From: Polytrichum commune
Lineage: Eukaryota; Streptophyta; Polytrichopsida; Polytrichales; Polytrichaceae
DNA length: 64,000 bases
Reading direction: 5' to 3'
NCBI GenBank assembly: GCA_950295325.1
Contig: OX485803.1
Location: forward strand, 38,145,554-38,209,553
The notes under the pieces are model-generated. The model was not told the origin of the DNA and searched no databases. It saw only the letters and a list, made by a program, of their open reading frames with translations. This document shows, piece by piece, positions 23,501-35,885 of this stretch (the first letter of the stretch is position 1; each line of letters opens with the position of its first letter). A program made the position numbers and the translations under genes.

Positions 23501-23800
23501 CTTGAAATCGATCCCAACCATGTTACACCTCAAGTGCAGACAATTTTTCAAATGAGTTTTTTATTTGGAAAGGGAGTGCAACATTCTTGAAAGATCGATT
23601 CTTGGCCTCGGAGCCCTATTCATATTTTAATATAATTTGTTATGTTAGTAAAATATAATAGATTGAAGCATTGTAGGCCTTTTGATTGATTGGAAATTTG
23701 AATGACTCACTCTCTTCGTCTCCTCTCCTCTCTTCGAGGCTTCGTGCAACAACCTCCATTCTTTGGCCTCAAGGCCATTAGACTTGTGGAGGCTTCCAAG
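20600..23800. other. gene-poor AT-rich region
   Basis: No recognised gene, RNA or transposon terminus. Only short unrelated frames and small simple repeats ('gaaaagaaaagaaaag' near 22024, ATT runs near 22246) are seen. Confidence 0.45.
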
Positions 23801-23802
23801 TT

Positions 23803-24358
23803 CAACTGGTCTAAACATTGGACAACTAACTAAATGGGTAGCTATTTAGCTAGCTAAAAACTCCAAGTAGCTAAAGTTGCGTAGGAATTTGGTGCCTCAA
23901 AAGAATAGCTAGCTAAAAGTAAGTGCCATCATCCAGGCAAGGAAAGTTAGCTAGTTGATTTTTGCTAATAGCTAGTTGAGATTTGAAATATACATTGATT
24001 TTTTTGAAGTGAGGAAGCCGACAATACGTGCGTTGATTTTAAGCCTTTCAATTTCCTTGTGCAACAACATGAAAATACAAAGCCAACCGAGAGCAATACA
24101 ACCAAATATATGTAGTTTGGTTTTGTTTGAATTAGACTTCTCTTTGAATTAGAATAAATATGCATGTCATACAACTTTTTAGCCAGTTTAAGCTAAGTGA
24201 AAATGAGAGCTCCGGAAAAGTTAGCTAGCCAAAGCTAAGTAAGAACCCTACATTCGGTGAACCTAGCTAGCTAAAGCTAAGTGACAAATAGCGACCCGGA
24301 AAATTTGGCTAGGTGATGCTAGTTGGCCAGTTGTCCAAGGTCTGAACTAGTTTGCAAA
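23803..24358. mobile_element. foldback element rich in AGCTAGCT
   Basis: The left end 'ggtctaaacattggacaact' is mirrored at the right end by 'agttgtccaaggtctgaac'. The interior repeats 'tagctagctaaa' in both orientations. It has no coding capacity. The inverted ends span about 45 bp with mismatches and I found no clear target duplication, so the superfamily is open. Confidence 0.5.
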
Positions 24359-24359
24359 T

Positions 24360-26324
24360 ATATGAGAGGATCAACATGCACATACCATACATTTCAAGCA
24401 CTTAAGCAACATCCTAGGCCAATAAGTGTTGCACCAACCCTTTAAAACATCAACATGGACCCAAATTAAATTAGTTCAAACACGTATAGGAAGATGAACA
24501 TTAAAACCACATGCACACTAGAAGAAAACTGCATCCATTTGCAACTTGATTGTTGCAACAATTGAGATAATTTATTTACATATTTTCTTGCCACAAGTCG
24601 CCATGGTCAAGTTGCAAATAGTGGGTTATATTGGAAAAACATTCTAGTGACAATAGAAGCACCTAATGTAGTTCTACATCCAAAAAAACTAAATCAACCC
24701 ACTTAAACAAGAGAATACACTCGATCTGAACATCGTTGCTTACATAAAGAGAAGTTCGCTCATACAATCACACGTACATGTACAAATAGAGGGGGAGGGA
24801 GGTTGGCCTTCACACTAACAAAATTGCATCAACATGTCCAATTGTGTTTTCAAAATATGATGTTGCTAATAGGTTTCAACTAATCAAACCCAACTCTTAA
24901 TTACATACTGGTGAAATTCCACTCCTCCCATCCATGGATCAAAAACCCCATCACAAGGGAAATCCATAAGGTTGAATTGCATTTGGAATACAAACCCACT
25001 ACAAACCCCATATGAGAATCTAATACATTTTTAAATTTGACTTTAAAAAACTCAAAGACAAGAAGCATCACTCGTTGGTGCTAATCACCACTACATTAGG
25101 AAGGAGGCAACAAGGTGCATGCAAAGAGAGCAGTAGGGTGGCAACCCGAGGGATGGAGAACATAGAATAATGTGGCGACACCACTCACCCCAAGTAACTC
25201 AACTCTAGGTGACGTGAGCCCTTGGATGAGATGATAGGATGCATCCACAACTCACAATGAAGCCCATTGGCAACCCCCAATTATGGAGATTAGTAGGGAG
25301 TTCATATTTTTAGGCAACTATACTCCATTCATGTGAAACTACCTTTTACTCACAAAGAATGGAAATGGCATAACATTACTTAGCTCCTTGGTTGTGTTCT
25401 GTGGACCATGTATTGCACAAGCATAATTCTCCTATAATTCCAAGTTTTCCCATTTAAAGGGAGCACTCATGTACTGTATTTGTAGAGTTTTCAACAAGCA
25501 ACTATAATCTATCAAAGTCTCTAAATCACAACCTCTTTCTTTGGGAAAAGGAATATCATCTAGCTACTTGATCATGTTATGGGCACCTTACAAGACAAAA
25601 ATGCACATTTTTTTAAACATGTGTTTGCAAATCAATTCACTTCACCATAGCAAAGACACTAAATATTGTATTCCGTGTCACCAATTCTATTTGTCTTGCT
25701 ATATTCTAATTGTAAATCGCCCACGTAGGGTCACTATCACCTATTCGTCATTCCTTGTAAAAAAAGACCCAAACATTACATATTTACAATGTTATAAATA
25801 TTGTCACTCACTAAAATATCACCCAAATTTCAATCATTCATGACAATATTTTCTTATGAAAATGTTATGAAGCTTAATATACCAAAAGTGGATGAACTGA
25901 AAGTAGGTTGGGACAATATTTGTAAACTTATTCATAAGAAGTGTCATTGAAAGAGTGACCACAGTGACATAAAATACCATATGACACGACACTACATACG
26001 ATATTTAGTATAGTAGCTTGGGGGGGGGGGGATTCATGGCACTCATGTATTCTCATTAGTGAGAGTTCATTCATCTTTGCAGATGAGATGAACCACTTTA
26101 GACACTTTCATATATCGTCGGCTCCTTGTCTCAAGGGTTTAAAAAATACCAAGTTTTAATAGTTTTAAAAATCCTAGTCTAATCTAATATTGAAGGCAAC
26201 AATACAAAGGGGTATAGACATAAAAATTATTAAAAAAAAATTATGCCTCACATAGAAGCAAGTGTTTGCATCATGTGTTGCCAACCTATCATTATTAATC
26301 CGGCTATTTTTAAGAAATTAATAT
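24360..26324. other. gene-poor region
   Basis: No recognised genes. The sequence at 25650-25960 is a diverged copy of 63690-63870; shared phrases include 'caattcta.ttgtcttgc' and 'cttattcataa.aagtgtcat', marking a dispersed repeat. A run of 10-11 G occurs near 26021. Confidence 0.5.
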
Positions 26325-26325
26325 G

Positions 26326-26720
26326 GGCGGATGTTAAATACCCCCTCACGAACTTTCAAAGGTATCAAATTTGGGTTGGGACAACCCTCTGGAGAAATTT
26401 TCTAAACTTGACCCAAAATTGTTGTTCGCCTTGCCCAACTTCGAAAAAAACATTGCCCTTGCATTCTTGAAGGTCGCTTGACTGCAAATCCCCTGTTGAG
26501 TGCACTTCACCTTCAAGGTCTAAATCCAATATATATGTGCACTTCTAATTAATAAATAAGCAATTGATTGGGATTTCATTCCGGAAGTGAAACCATCAAT
26601 GAAACACGTAATTAATTTGGAGGTCAAAAACATTACAAAATCCTCATTAACATTGAGGTTATAATTTTGTGACTAACCATTTAAAATTATATTTGTCATT
26701 CTAATGATAGATTAGTGCAA
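26326..26720 (+). mobile_element. single arm of the 45-kb foldback family
   Basis: Starts 'ggcggatgttaaatacccc' and stays alignable with 45073-45440 through 'cattcttgaaggtc', 'gagtgcacttca', 'aagcaattgattgg' and 'tcctcattaacattgaggtt'. No opposite arm is found nearby, so this is a truncated element or a solo terminal repeat. Confidence 0.7.
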
Positions 26721-26765
26721 GTGTTCATAAGATGACCAATATAAAACAACGAAGATAGAATATAA

Positions 26766-26802
<37 letters not shown>

Positions 26803-27450
26803 CAATTCTACTTTTTAGGTAATATAATAAAAGGTATATGTAAATGGTATGTTATTTGGAATTAGACTTGTGGGACAACGTTATGGATGGGCTATACTAA
26901 GAAAATCATAAGTTTCTGACTATAGCCTATCTGAATTATTGTAATGTTTTATCATCTTCATATATTGTATTATATTTAAAATCACATAGTGTATATTAAT
27001 TATTTAAAATCAATGTAATAATAATATTATTGAATTGAATTGATTTTTTGAGTTCACCAATTTACCATAAGGTGGTATATATTATTTTGACATATTACAA
27101 TTGTTTGAACAATTACACCCGTGCAAAATAATTGAATTATGAACAAAAAAATGTCTATGACAACACGTCATAATTATATATTACACACGTTGATATCTTG
27201 CGATATTTATCAAAATAACCATGTGGAATTCAAAGCCACATCATGGCCTTGGAAACAACTCATGGGATGTTAGAAAATAGGCTTAGAGCATTCAAGGCCA
27301 CATTATTGCCCGTTGCCAACTAATTGATATTTACAAAATAACTAGTAGTTCACAACAACTATGAGGGAGAAAATAGGTCTTACATGTTAACTCGGAGGCG
27401 TTTCACTAAAGTAAGCTCCATCCGAGCTTCTTGATGGACTCATCCGATTT
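26721..27450. other. AT-rich, with (TA)n microsatellite
   Basis: Very AT-rich sequence with a TA run at about 26769-26796. Nothing else is recognised. Confidence 0.6.
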
Positions 27451-28612
27451 TTGTTACCAGATGACTTTATTCGAGTGCCACGAATTCCCGCCCAGGCGGT
27501 GCTGGGGGGGGGTTTGAGGACAAGGTCCTCATTGTCAAGTCCAATAGGTAGGTTGGTAGCATTAACTTCTCACTATGAAAAGCGTGTAAGTAAGTTGGGA
27601 AAGGCTATTCATGATGCTTGCTACTTGTTAGTCAAACCGTATGCTAGGGATGTGGAACCCTCCACGGCATTCTCAGGTTGGAGGTCACAAGTAGGGTGGA
27701 TAGACTTTCATGTGACAACGCTCAAATCGAATCCAACTTATTCTTTGGAAAATGAAATCAGCTTTTCTTTGGCCCAGCGAGGTGGTGGTGGCCTGAGATT
27801 ACTCCCATCTTGGAATATTCGGCCAAGTTTGGAAGGAAGTGGATCACTACTCAGGAGACTATATTAAAAGGCCAATCTTCAGCAAATGACGGAACAAAAT
27901 TCCTTCCTCCACCTCTCCGAATTGGAGGATCATTTGGCATAAGCACAAGGTAAAAAAGAAGGCAACTTTCCTTTAGTCAGTCATTCATAAGGCATTGACA
28001 ATGAATGAATGGCATGGACGAATCTCGACAAAGGTTGATAAGAGTTGCCCCCATTGTGGCTCGCCGATTGTGGAATTGGTGGAGCACAAATTCTTCAGTT
28101 TCCCTTTGGCTCAACAAGTGTGGCGTTATGCGGCTAACATCATTTGGCCATTCTTTGCTAAAAGAGGTAACATTGGTCCTCGTAAATCATTTTCAATGAT
28201 GTGATGCCTCTTTGGTCAACCTCTTAGCAAATTATTGAATCCTTTTAGTCGCATTTGGTACTTCTTGAGGAGTGGTCTTCAGTGAATTATTTGGCGTCAA
28301 CATAATGATATGGTTTTTCATGCTCCTCAATGGCCAGTGAAGAAAACACACGAAGTTGTGTGGGACTCCTTACTTGGCTATGATAGACTTGAGTGGCAAC
28401 GGACTCTCACGGAGTTGGAAAAAGCACCAGATGTTGAGTATGAGGATGTTCTTAAAGATTTTCATAATGATTGGTGTGTCAAAGGTTTTATTGTTACATG
28501 TAGCAATTTAGTGGTTACTTGGAAAGTTAGGCCTTGGATGGGAACTATTTCTCAAGTCCCCTCATTTTCTTTGTTTCGCTCGAGGTGGTTGTATTCTTTC
28601 TTTTGCAATTGA
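27451..28612 (+). pseudogene. LINE-type ORF2 C-terminal remnant (zf-RVT region)
   Basis: The frames 27451-27867, 27995-28204 and 28310-28612 are pieces of one reading frame broken by stops and frameshifts. The middle piece has the zinc-binding region found after the reverse transcriptase of plant non-LTR elements: ALTMNEWHGRIST, then CPHCGSP and VEHKFFSFPLAQQVWRYA. The usual second Cys is replaced (KFFSF rather than KFFSC). The last piece reads WRQHNDMVFHAPQWPV and KTHEVVWDSLLGYDRLEW. No reverse transcriptase palm motif is found upstream, so this is a 5'-truncated insertion, as is common for LINEs. Confidence 0.6.
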
Positions 28613-30175
28613 ATTCGCTTTCAATTAGTGCTTCAAAAAAAAAGTAAGTAACGAGGGGAAGAACACACCGAAAGCCCATGCTATGTAGCTACCCCATATA
28701 TAGTTTGCCATCTATATTTGTTAACAATGGGGAGTGGAGATTTTCTTACCACATATAAAATGTTAATAATTTTACATATACATAGTTTAACAAACGAGAA
28801 GATAACACCTATAAATGTTACGCAAGTAAAGTATTATTGAACGTTGGATGAAATTTCAAATTTCAATATCCATAGGATGGAAAAAGGCATCTATAGAGGT
28901 ATGCTGGAGTTAATTCACATGGAGGAAATCAATAGCTTTCTCATAATTTTCTAGTTTCTTAACCAAATGTATAACATCAATAGACCTTTGCTAAAGATAA
29001 TGACATAAAGTTTGAAGAGAAGACTACACATCCAACACACATGGGCTACGTGTACAGATGTAAGAGGTTTAGAGTCATCCTAGAGTTCAGTGTTCATTGT
29101 TCATGTCTAGTTGCACCCTCAAAATTCCAGAGACAAAACTCACAGTGGTTGCAAGAGACTTGGAAAGTAGATTTTGCACAAGCATCAATCACTCGTTAGA
29201 TGTAGGAATTGCCTTGTCAATAGCTTTTCAATGGTATGGGATTTGACCTACAAATCTGAAAGTTAGAAGCAACATACTGGTTTTTATGAAGTTGTACATG
29301 ATATGCTATAATGTATGGTATTGTATTATATAATAGCAAGTTAACATATATAGAGGCCAAATATACAAAATCGGGGAGTAGACATTCATGTAACACTTAA
29401 CGTCTTTGTAGTCTCCCCAAGAAGGGAGCCAAATTTTTTTTTACACATATGGAATTTTAGCATTTGTAGAGGTAATAAATATAGAGGGAAAATTAAATCA
29501 TAGTCTTAAATGACTCATATAATTATCACAAGGGTTGCTTGTTTGTTATGCATCATAAGGTAGGTGGGTGTTATATGCATGGTTACATTTTCTAGGTTGC
29601 TTCATATGGGATCCCAAGTCCTAAGTTCCGAGTCACTTAAGGCCCATCCGTGCAATCTTAGTTGTTGAGAGCATGAAAGTTGGGAATTACCACTTCACAC
29701 GCGTCCCAAGTCCTAAGTCCCAAGTATGACATGGAAGCCTACATGGCAACATTTTTTGGAGGTGAGGCTTAAAATTTGTGTTGGGATTTGGGTTGAGCAA
29801 AAATTTAGACCCAACTCTCAACACAAGTCCAACAAATATTTGTGCATAAAATAATTAAGATCCAACTTTAATGACAATTAACCATATTTTAATGGTTTTT
29901 TCAGGCTCAAAAGTTGGGACTACGCCTCCATGTTGGAATTTGCTAACATGAGTATAACATAAAGTGAATATGCATGAAGTTGATATTCCCATTCTGACAC
30001 CAATGCTTGCTATGAGTTGGAAAAAAACTAATTATTACTAAGTAGGTGCTCAAAAGCCACCATCAAGGAACCATATATTCTTCTTCACTGTAGACATTAT
30101 TTTGAATGAAACAAATTAGACATGGTGGACATCATTTGATACGTACTAAGGGCCACTTTACACCATGGAAGATGG
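28613..30175. other. gene-poor region
   Basis: AT-rich sequence without recognised genes. Near 29605-29725 the phrase 'cccaagtcctaag' is repeated within a small local duplication. Confidence 0.45.
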
Positions 30176-30370
30176 CCTTTTCCATAGTCCAAATTCTTAA
30201 AGAATCAATTTACAAAGCCTTTGGACCCCTCACTAGGTGTAAACCAGATGTGGACCAAAAGGAATGACCATGCACTAAAAGTGAATGTGCTGATTTTTTC
30301 AATGTATGCCCCAAAAAAAGGTAGTTTTCGAATTCAAGTTGGACCATTCTCTTGTCTTCACTTGTCTTCA
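30176..30370 (+). repeat. dispersed repeat, copy 2 of 3
   Basis: Shares 'cccctcactaggtgtaaac', 'atgtggaccaa' and 'aatgaccatgcac' with 5752-5905 (+) and the reverse complement of 47265-47460. Confidence 0.7.
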
Positions 30371-30654
30371 TCTTCTCTTCCCCAAAAAACATTTCATCAA
30401 TAAAAAAATTATCATCATTGCTCTGCCATGTGCCTTTGCTTCTTCTTTTTTCTACTAGAGCACCTCTTTTGCCTCTCCCACCGCAAAACCCGTTGATCAT
30501 GTCAAGATAGATAGAAACTCCGGTCCCTTTTTAGCAAGGGGCTGGCGTGAATAAAGTGTCCGTTCGTAATGCCAATGACCCGATGCCCACTGGACAAGGG
30601 GACATTGGGACAATACTACTCTCCCCTTTCGAGGATGGACACTATAGTGACACA

Positions 30655-30895
30655 CTATACTAGTTCCTAGCTAGCCACTAGTGCCTTGAAGATACCGGAC
30701 ATGGTATCCCCCCAAAGGGCTTTGAGGTACCCATACAACAAGGTCCAAGGATCCCCCACCATAGTTGGGTGGACTAAGGTGGTGAGCACCACGGCGGCAT
30801 GGGGAATAGAACCCACAACCTCCTCATTGGGGGCCATGAGCCCTAACCACCAAGCCAAGGCCCGTGATGCCTTCGAAGTCGAGGACGTCACACCC
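30655..30895 (-). mobile_element. tRNA-type SINE
   Basis: Minus-strand reading starts 'gggccttggcttggtggtta', an A-box-like promoter (30842-30865). It continues to 'ggttgtgggttctattcccc' (30801-30820), matching the RNA polymerase III B-box GGTTCNANNCC with one change. A non-tRNA body follows, including 'tccacccaactatggtgggg'. Spacing fits a tRNA-derived head. No poly(A) or TSD could be fixed, so the 3' limit is approximate. Confidence 0.6.
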
Positions 30896-33620
30896 GAAGA
30901 TATGTTCCTGGATTGATGATCATGTCAATGGATAATGTAGGCCTTAAAATATGCCTTTTGGGGACCTCAAATTTCATGGTCACTTTGACATTTTTTTCCC
31001 TTGGTGTAAACCAAAGTCATCCTAAAACGAGTTCAACAACCAATCATAGATTTTATAGGGCCTTGGGACAACTTCATGGTTCATGGTATAAACAACCCGT
31101 AAAAAGGTGTATTCTGGCAATACAGTGGTCAACAATTCACAAGTAGAGAGTATTGTAGCACAAACTGTACATGCATAAATGATATTAGATATCATGTATA
31201 GGAAACTTCGTATAGAAGAAAACTTGTCCATTGTAACCATCCGTTGCAATCTTGCCATTGCGGCTCATGGCAAGAAAATGCATAAACATATATTTTGGTT
31301 GAAACACTAGCAAGTATGAGACTAGAGCTAGTGATGAAGAACGAGGCTAGGAATCACACCATAGCCGTTAATTATGGCAACATAAATAGGGGAAGAAGAG
31401 TGAGGGAGTTGCAAAAGGGATTTAATTGGACCCCACCATGAAGGCCATGGAATGCGGAAACATGCCAAAGGCTACGAGAACGGGAGCAAGGTTGTGGGCT
31501 ATGACAACAAGTGAACATGGTGAAGACCATGGGACCGCCTCAAAGGCCCTAAGGAGTTGAAGGACCCTTGCCCAAAAACCTTGCGAAGATTTTCCCCGAG
31601 ACTTTCCATTGTAGACTTCAAAAGTACTTGGGAGAAACTACTTAACCGCTAGATGTCGACGGAAAATAGATTTAGAAAAAAGTTAGATTCAAATTCTCAT
31701 ATAATAGATATGATGACACTAAAAATACATAGAATATACATAGAATGCTATCATTTTAGGAAATATGAGGATCAAAAATCAAATCAAATGTTTTTAAATT
31801 TCATATGCTATATAAAAGGGGAACTAGTAAGCCCTACTGCACTTCATTTAGCCTGAAAAAATTACATGAAGTGTCGCTAAGGTCTTAAGATAGGTGGGAA
31901 ACTACTTGGGACTTTAAGTTTAGTATTGGACACCTAGGAATGACATTTAGAACTTGGCACATGGATACTCAAGATATTACTTTAAAATCCAAAAGCTCGA
32001 GTTTGAGTCTTTATGTTAGAAAGTACTAAGGACTCGAAGGCTCGAAGGTTGAGCCTTCTCATGAAAAAAGTAAGAGATAACGAAAGAAATAAGAGACTTG
32101 TAAATTTCTTTAAGATGGATGGAAAATCAATTCCTTTGGGTACATAAGTTTGGTACTTAGAATTTCAAAGGGCTCAAAATACTTGAATTGGAAGATATTC
32201 AATAAAGGCGTGCAGATGCTTGGAACTTGAACAAATCAAATTACAAACGGAAGAAAAGTCAAACTACAAACGGAAGAACGGTCAAGCTTTGAAGTTCAAA
32301 AGTACTTTAAACAAATTCGGAATGGATTACTTGGGGCTCTAAATTTGAAGATTGAAATACAATTGCTTAATTGACAACTCAAATTCTTGGGTATGCAAAA
32401 TTCAAGAATCAAGACTTGGGAACCTACGGTACAAGGTTTACCTATATGAATAAGAAACATGGTTGCTCGTTATACGGAATTAGAATTTATATTTGATACA
32501 CGGATTACTAATGGCGTGAGCACTTTGAATGAATCAAGAGGAAGGTACCCAAGCAAGTAAAGATAAGCACCAACAATCGGATAAAGCCAAGGTGTGATGT
32601 GAACCGCTTAGGTCAAGTACCGAAGAAAAAAATTAGGTTTACGACCCCATCAAGCGTACACGATAAGAATCACAAAAGAGTCAAATCGGAGGAGATAGAG
32701 GCTATCATACGATAGGGAATGCTAAAGATCCACCATGTCGCACTTGAGTGAAACTCAAGACTTCACCTCAACAAAGGGAATGTCCCGTCAACTAGGTTTG
32801 GTGTAGATTTGACTAAAGAATATACTTACAATTATTTTCAACACTTATTAAAAAAAATCCTGAAGTTTTTGACCCAAAGAATGTGAAGACTAACAAGTGA
32901 AATTCTTGTCATGAGACTTTATGATATTGAGAAATAATATATATAAGTAAATAACTCACACTTATAGTAACATGCAACATTTTTACATGCCCTAAAGACA
33001 CTTAACCGTGACACTAGGATTTAGGGTAACATAATCTTATAAAACATGGGAATGTAATCCTTAAGGAACTCAAGGAAATACCTAAGGACAAGTCATGTAC
33101 CACATCAAAGTTTTATAAGTTAAGCTATAGGATATACATGTATGTGACCTTGGAATATGTGAAAAAAAAGATTCAAGGTATGCATAAGAGACACTATCAC
33201 CCAAACAAATATAAGAGAATTGAGGCATCAAAAAGCTAATCTAATCCTCTAAAGTTATATGACTTGTGTTTCACCGGTCATTAGTGGGTCACACCATCTA
33301 TGGCTAAGGAAACCTTAAGACCTAAAAATGCGACTTCAACAAAACCATGTGATTGCCAACCAAAATGATTTACTTATGCAATTTCTTGTCATAAGTTGCA
33401 ATGGTCGAGTCACAACAGATGGTTGCAATGGACAAGTTTTCTTCTGGTGTTACTCAAGATTTTGAAAGCTCAAGGTTTTTAAAGAAAATTACTTTGATAC
33501 ACTCCAAAATGGGAAGATTCTACAAATGGGAGAATTCTTCCTTTTCACCCCATCTTCATTGACTCCTCCTTGGAGATACCTAGTAATTAAGTCAATACTC
33601 ACCAAGGCTCATCAACTTCC
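30896..33620. other. gene-poor region
   Basis: No gene, RNA or transposon end is recognised. The short frames lack family features. Confidence 0.45.
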
Positions 33621-33621
33621 A

Positions 33622-33789
33622 CGACATTATTCATATACACAAGCTTATTTTGTGGGACTGACATTATTCCACGTAGTATTCCCGGATATCCCCCCACATT
33701 CAACTGGGCATGAGGAATATCCGGGAATATTATGTGGAATAATGTCAGTCCCACATAATAAGCATGTGTATCCGAATAACGTTATGTCG
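33622..33789. mobile_element. 168-bp hairpin MITE
   Basis: The arms are near-perfect inverted repeats: 'gtgggactgacattattcca' on the left mirrors 'tggaataatgtcagtcccac' on the right, extending outward to 'cgacat' at both ends and inward to 'cccggatatcc'. The loop is about 20 bp. A diverged relative lies at 50963-51100. Frames on both strands across it are palindrome by-products. Confidence 0.75.
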
Positions 33790-34208
33790 AATTGGAGACT
33801 AAACAAATACAAAAACACACAAACCAAGCATGCTTAAGGGAGATTCTAGTATATGCACACCCTAGTCCCCGACGCTATGAGAACAAACCCAAGAAGGCTT
33901 AACAATGTTATGCATGTTATGCATCGGACAAACTTTGAGGCTTGAGAAAGCAAGGAGCCCAAGCTCGCATTATTTCCACGAGGAATTAATGAGCAAGTCA
34001 AGGACTCTCAAGAACACATAGGCGGATGTTGGGGCCATCATTGACTTTGGCATCATAGCCTCTCCATGCACGTGTGGTGTGGCATTTCTACAAAAGTGCT
34101 CATTGCATTTTGCATATGTATGGAAATTGTGCACGGCAACCAATGCATGGGGATCACGTTTAGAAATGAAGGCTTGGGTCGGTTGGGTGAGTTTCTTCCT
34201 TCCATGGA

Positions 34209-34690
34209 GTGCCCGAGAAGTTTTTGGGCATAGTCGGTCAAGATCCTCGTCATTCTAAATCCAACCGGTTACATGTTGACATCTTCCGGTTTTGCTTTTA
34301 TTTAGTTTAGGTATGTTCTTCTATGGAATCTTCTTAACCCTTAAAGGACAATGCTGCCCCACGGGCTTGGTATTATTTTGGGAGAATCTTGTTCAAAACT
34401 TCTACTCCATTGCACCAAATGGGGTTTTTAGAATGCCAAATCAAGCACCTTAGCAAGATCTATACTTCTTTAGAATAGAGCCTATGTAAATTAATTGGTT
34501 AATCATGCTTAAAATGAATTTTAAAATATATTTTGGGTGTGGTATCGGGAAAGCATATGTCCTTTAAGGGTTAAATGATCGCTAATTCTCCTAAAGTCTC
34601 AAACTTCAACAAGTTATTTCTCAAACTCAACCGATTCATTTGTAACTAACTGACACTTCTCCCCAGACAGTGCTTCCATCCCCAAAGTTG
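34209..34690 (+). repeat. dispersed repeat copy, interrupted by a MITE
   Basis: Filled-site partner of 508-735. Flanking phrases such as 'ccaaccggttacatgttgac' and 'tttctcaaactcaac' match, with a 233-bp insertion between them. Confidence 0.8.
34338..34570. mobile_element. piggyBac-like MITE with TTAA duplication
   Basis: A 233-bp insertion is flanked by TTAA on both sides (34334-34337 and 34571-34574). The paralogous empty site at 622-625 has a single TTAA. Both ends start CCCTTAAAGGACA (13 bp perfect, then imperfect to about 25 bp). A TTAA target with ends beginning CCC is the hallmark of the piggyBac superfamily. There is no coding sequence, so it would be a non-autonomous derivative. Confidence 0.7.
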
Positions 34691-35883
34691 TATTAGAATA
34701 CCCAAACTAGCCTATGTGTTATGTAGACCTTAGCATTATTTGGTTTATAACTAGTGTATGTGTCTATGTAGGCCTTGAACTTTGAGTGCTAGAACGTAGA
34801 CGAATATGTCCCCACAAAAAGAATTCAATGTAATAAGAAAAGGTTGCCTTGCACTTCACATAATAAAAATTTGGCATGTTGACGTTACATGTTTGCATAA
34901 CATTATTTGGTTCATAACATGGGTACGCGTTCCATTAATAGACACTCCAACATGTGGCATGGAGTGTAGCGGCGTTCCTCACATCGATCTCCAAATTTAT
35001 ACTCCAAATCCAGAGCAAGGAAGTAGACCGATTATGCTCATTTTCGGAATAACCTTTGATCCCGCATTGTAAGAAGGGGATGATGTGTGAGTAATGCTGT
35101 GTGTGTTTGTGAGAACGCTTATGACGGTGGTGTGTATTGGTACTTGGATACGTGTTTTAAACTGGAAAAAGACCAACAAATGAATTTTGTAAGGCCACAA
35201 GTTTTGAAAGTATAGAAAAAGGAAGTGGATGTACAAAGTTGTGGGAGCACATGAAAAGGCGGTGAGCCAAACCGTTTGAAAGTGGAACATATTGCACTTT
35301 GCACAAAAGCTCACCACCGCTCATGAACCCCTCATGGAAGTACACCTAAAGCATGTGAGATTGTGAATGGATTGGTCCACCGCATAGGGCACTATTTGTA
35401 GGCGCACATTTTTTTTGCTTGCCAACCCGTAGGATTGAAGTTGACCTCAAGGTCTTTGAGTATACATGACAATGAAAACTTTTGTACATATTTTCCTTGC
35501 ATTAAAATCTAGGCCACACTTGATGTGGTGCTTCTATGAATTGTATAGTGTTTAGCTTAGCTTTGTAAACTCATCGAGGGTTTGAGTTATATATGTGTCT
35601 AATCTATGGTTCATGGTGAAGTGTCTCTCATTGAAATCATTTCTATCTTGTGTGGTGGATCAATCGGGTGCCATTGGGAGGGTGGATGGATTCATAGTTG
35701 GATGGCAAACTAAATAAGTCTAGCAAAATTTGTTGCCCTATTTGTGATAGCTCATGCATTACCACTTCATTTTTATTGGAAAACCCGATTCATTGCCCAT
35801 TTATATAGTGCATGCCATGTGGATGCTTGTCCTTTAATGCTATTGATCATCATCTATAAAATAGTTTGCCACCACAATTCAAA
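34691..35883. other. gene-poor region
   Basis: No recognised gene or repeat end. Short frames on both strands between 34806 and 35345 have no motif support. Confidence 0.45.
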
Positions 35884-35885
35884 TA

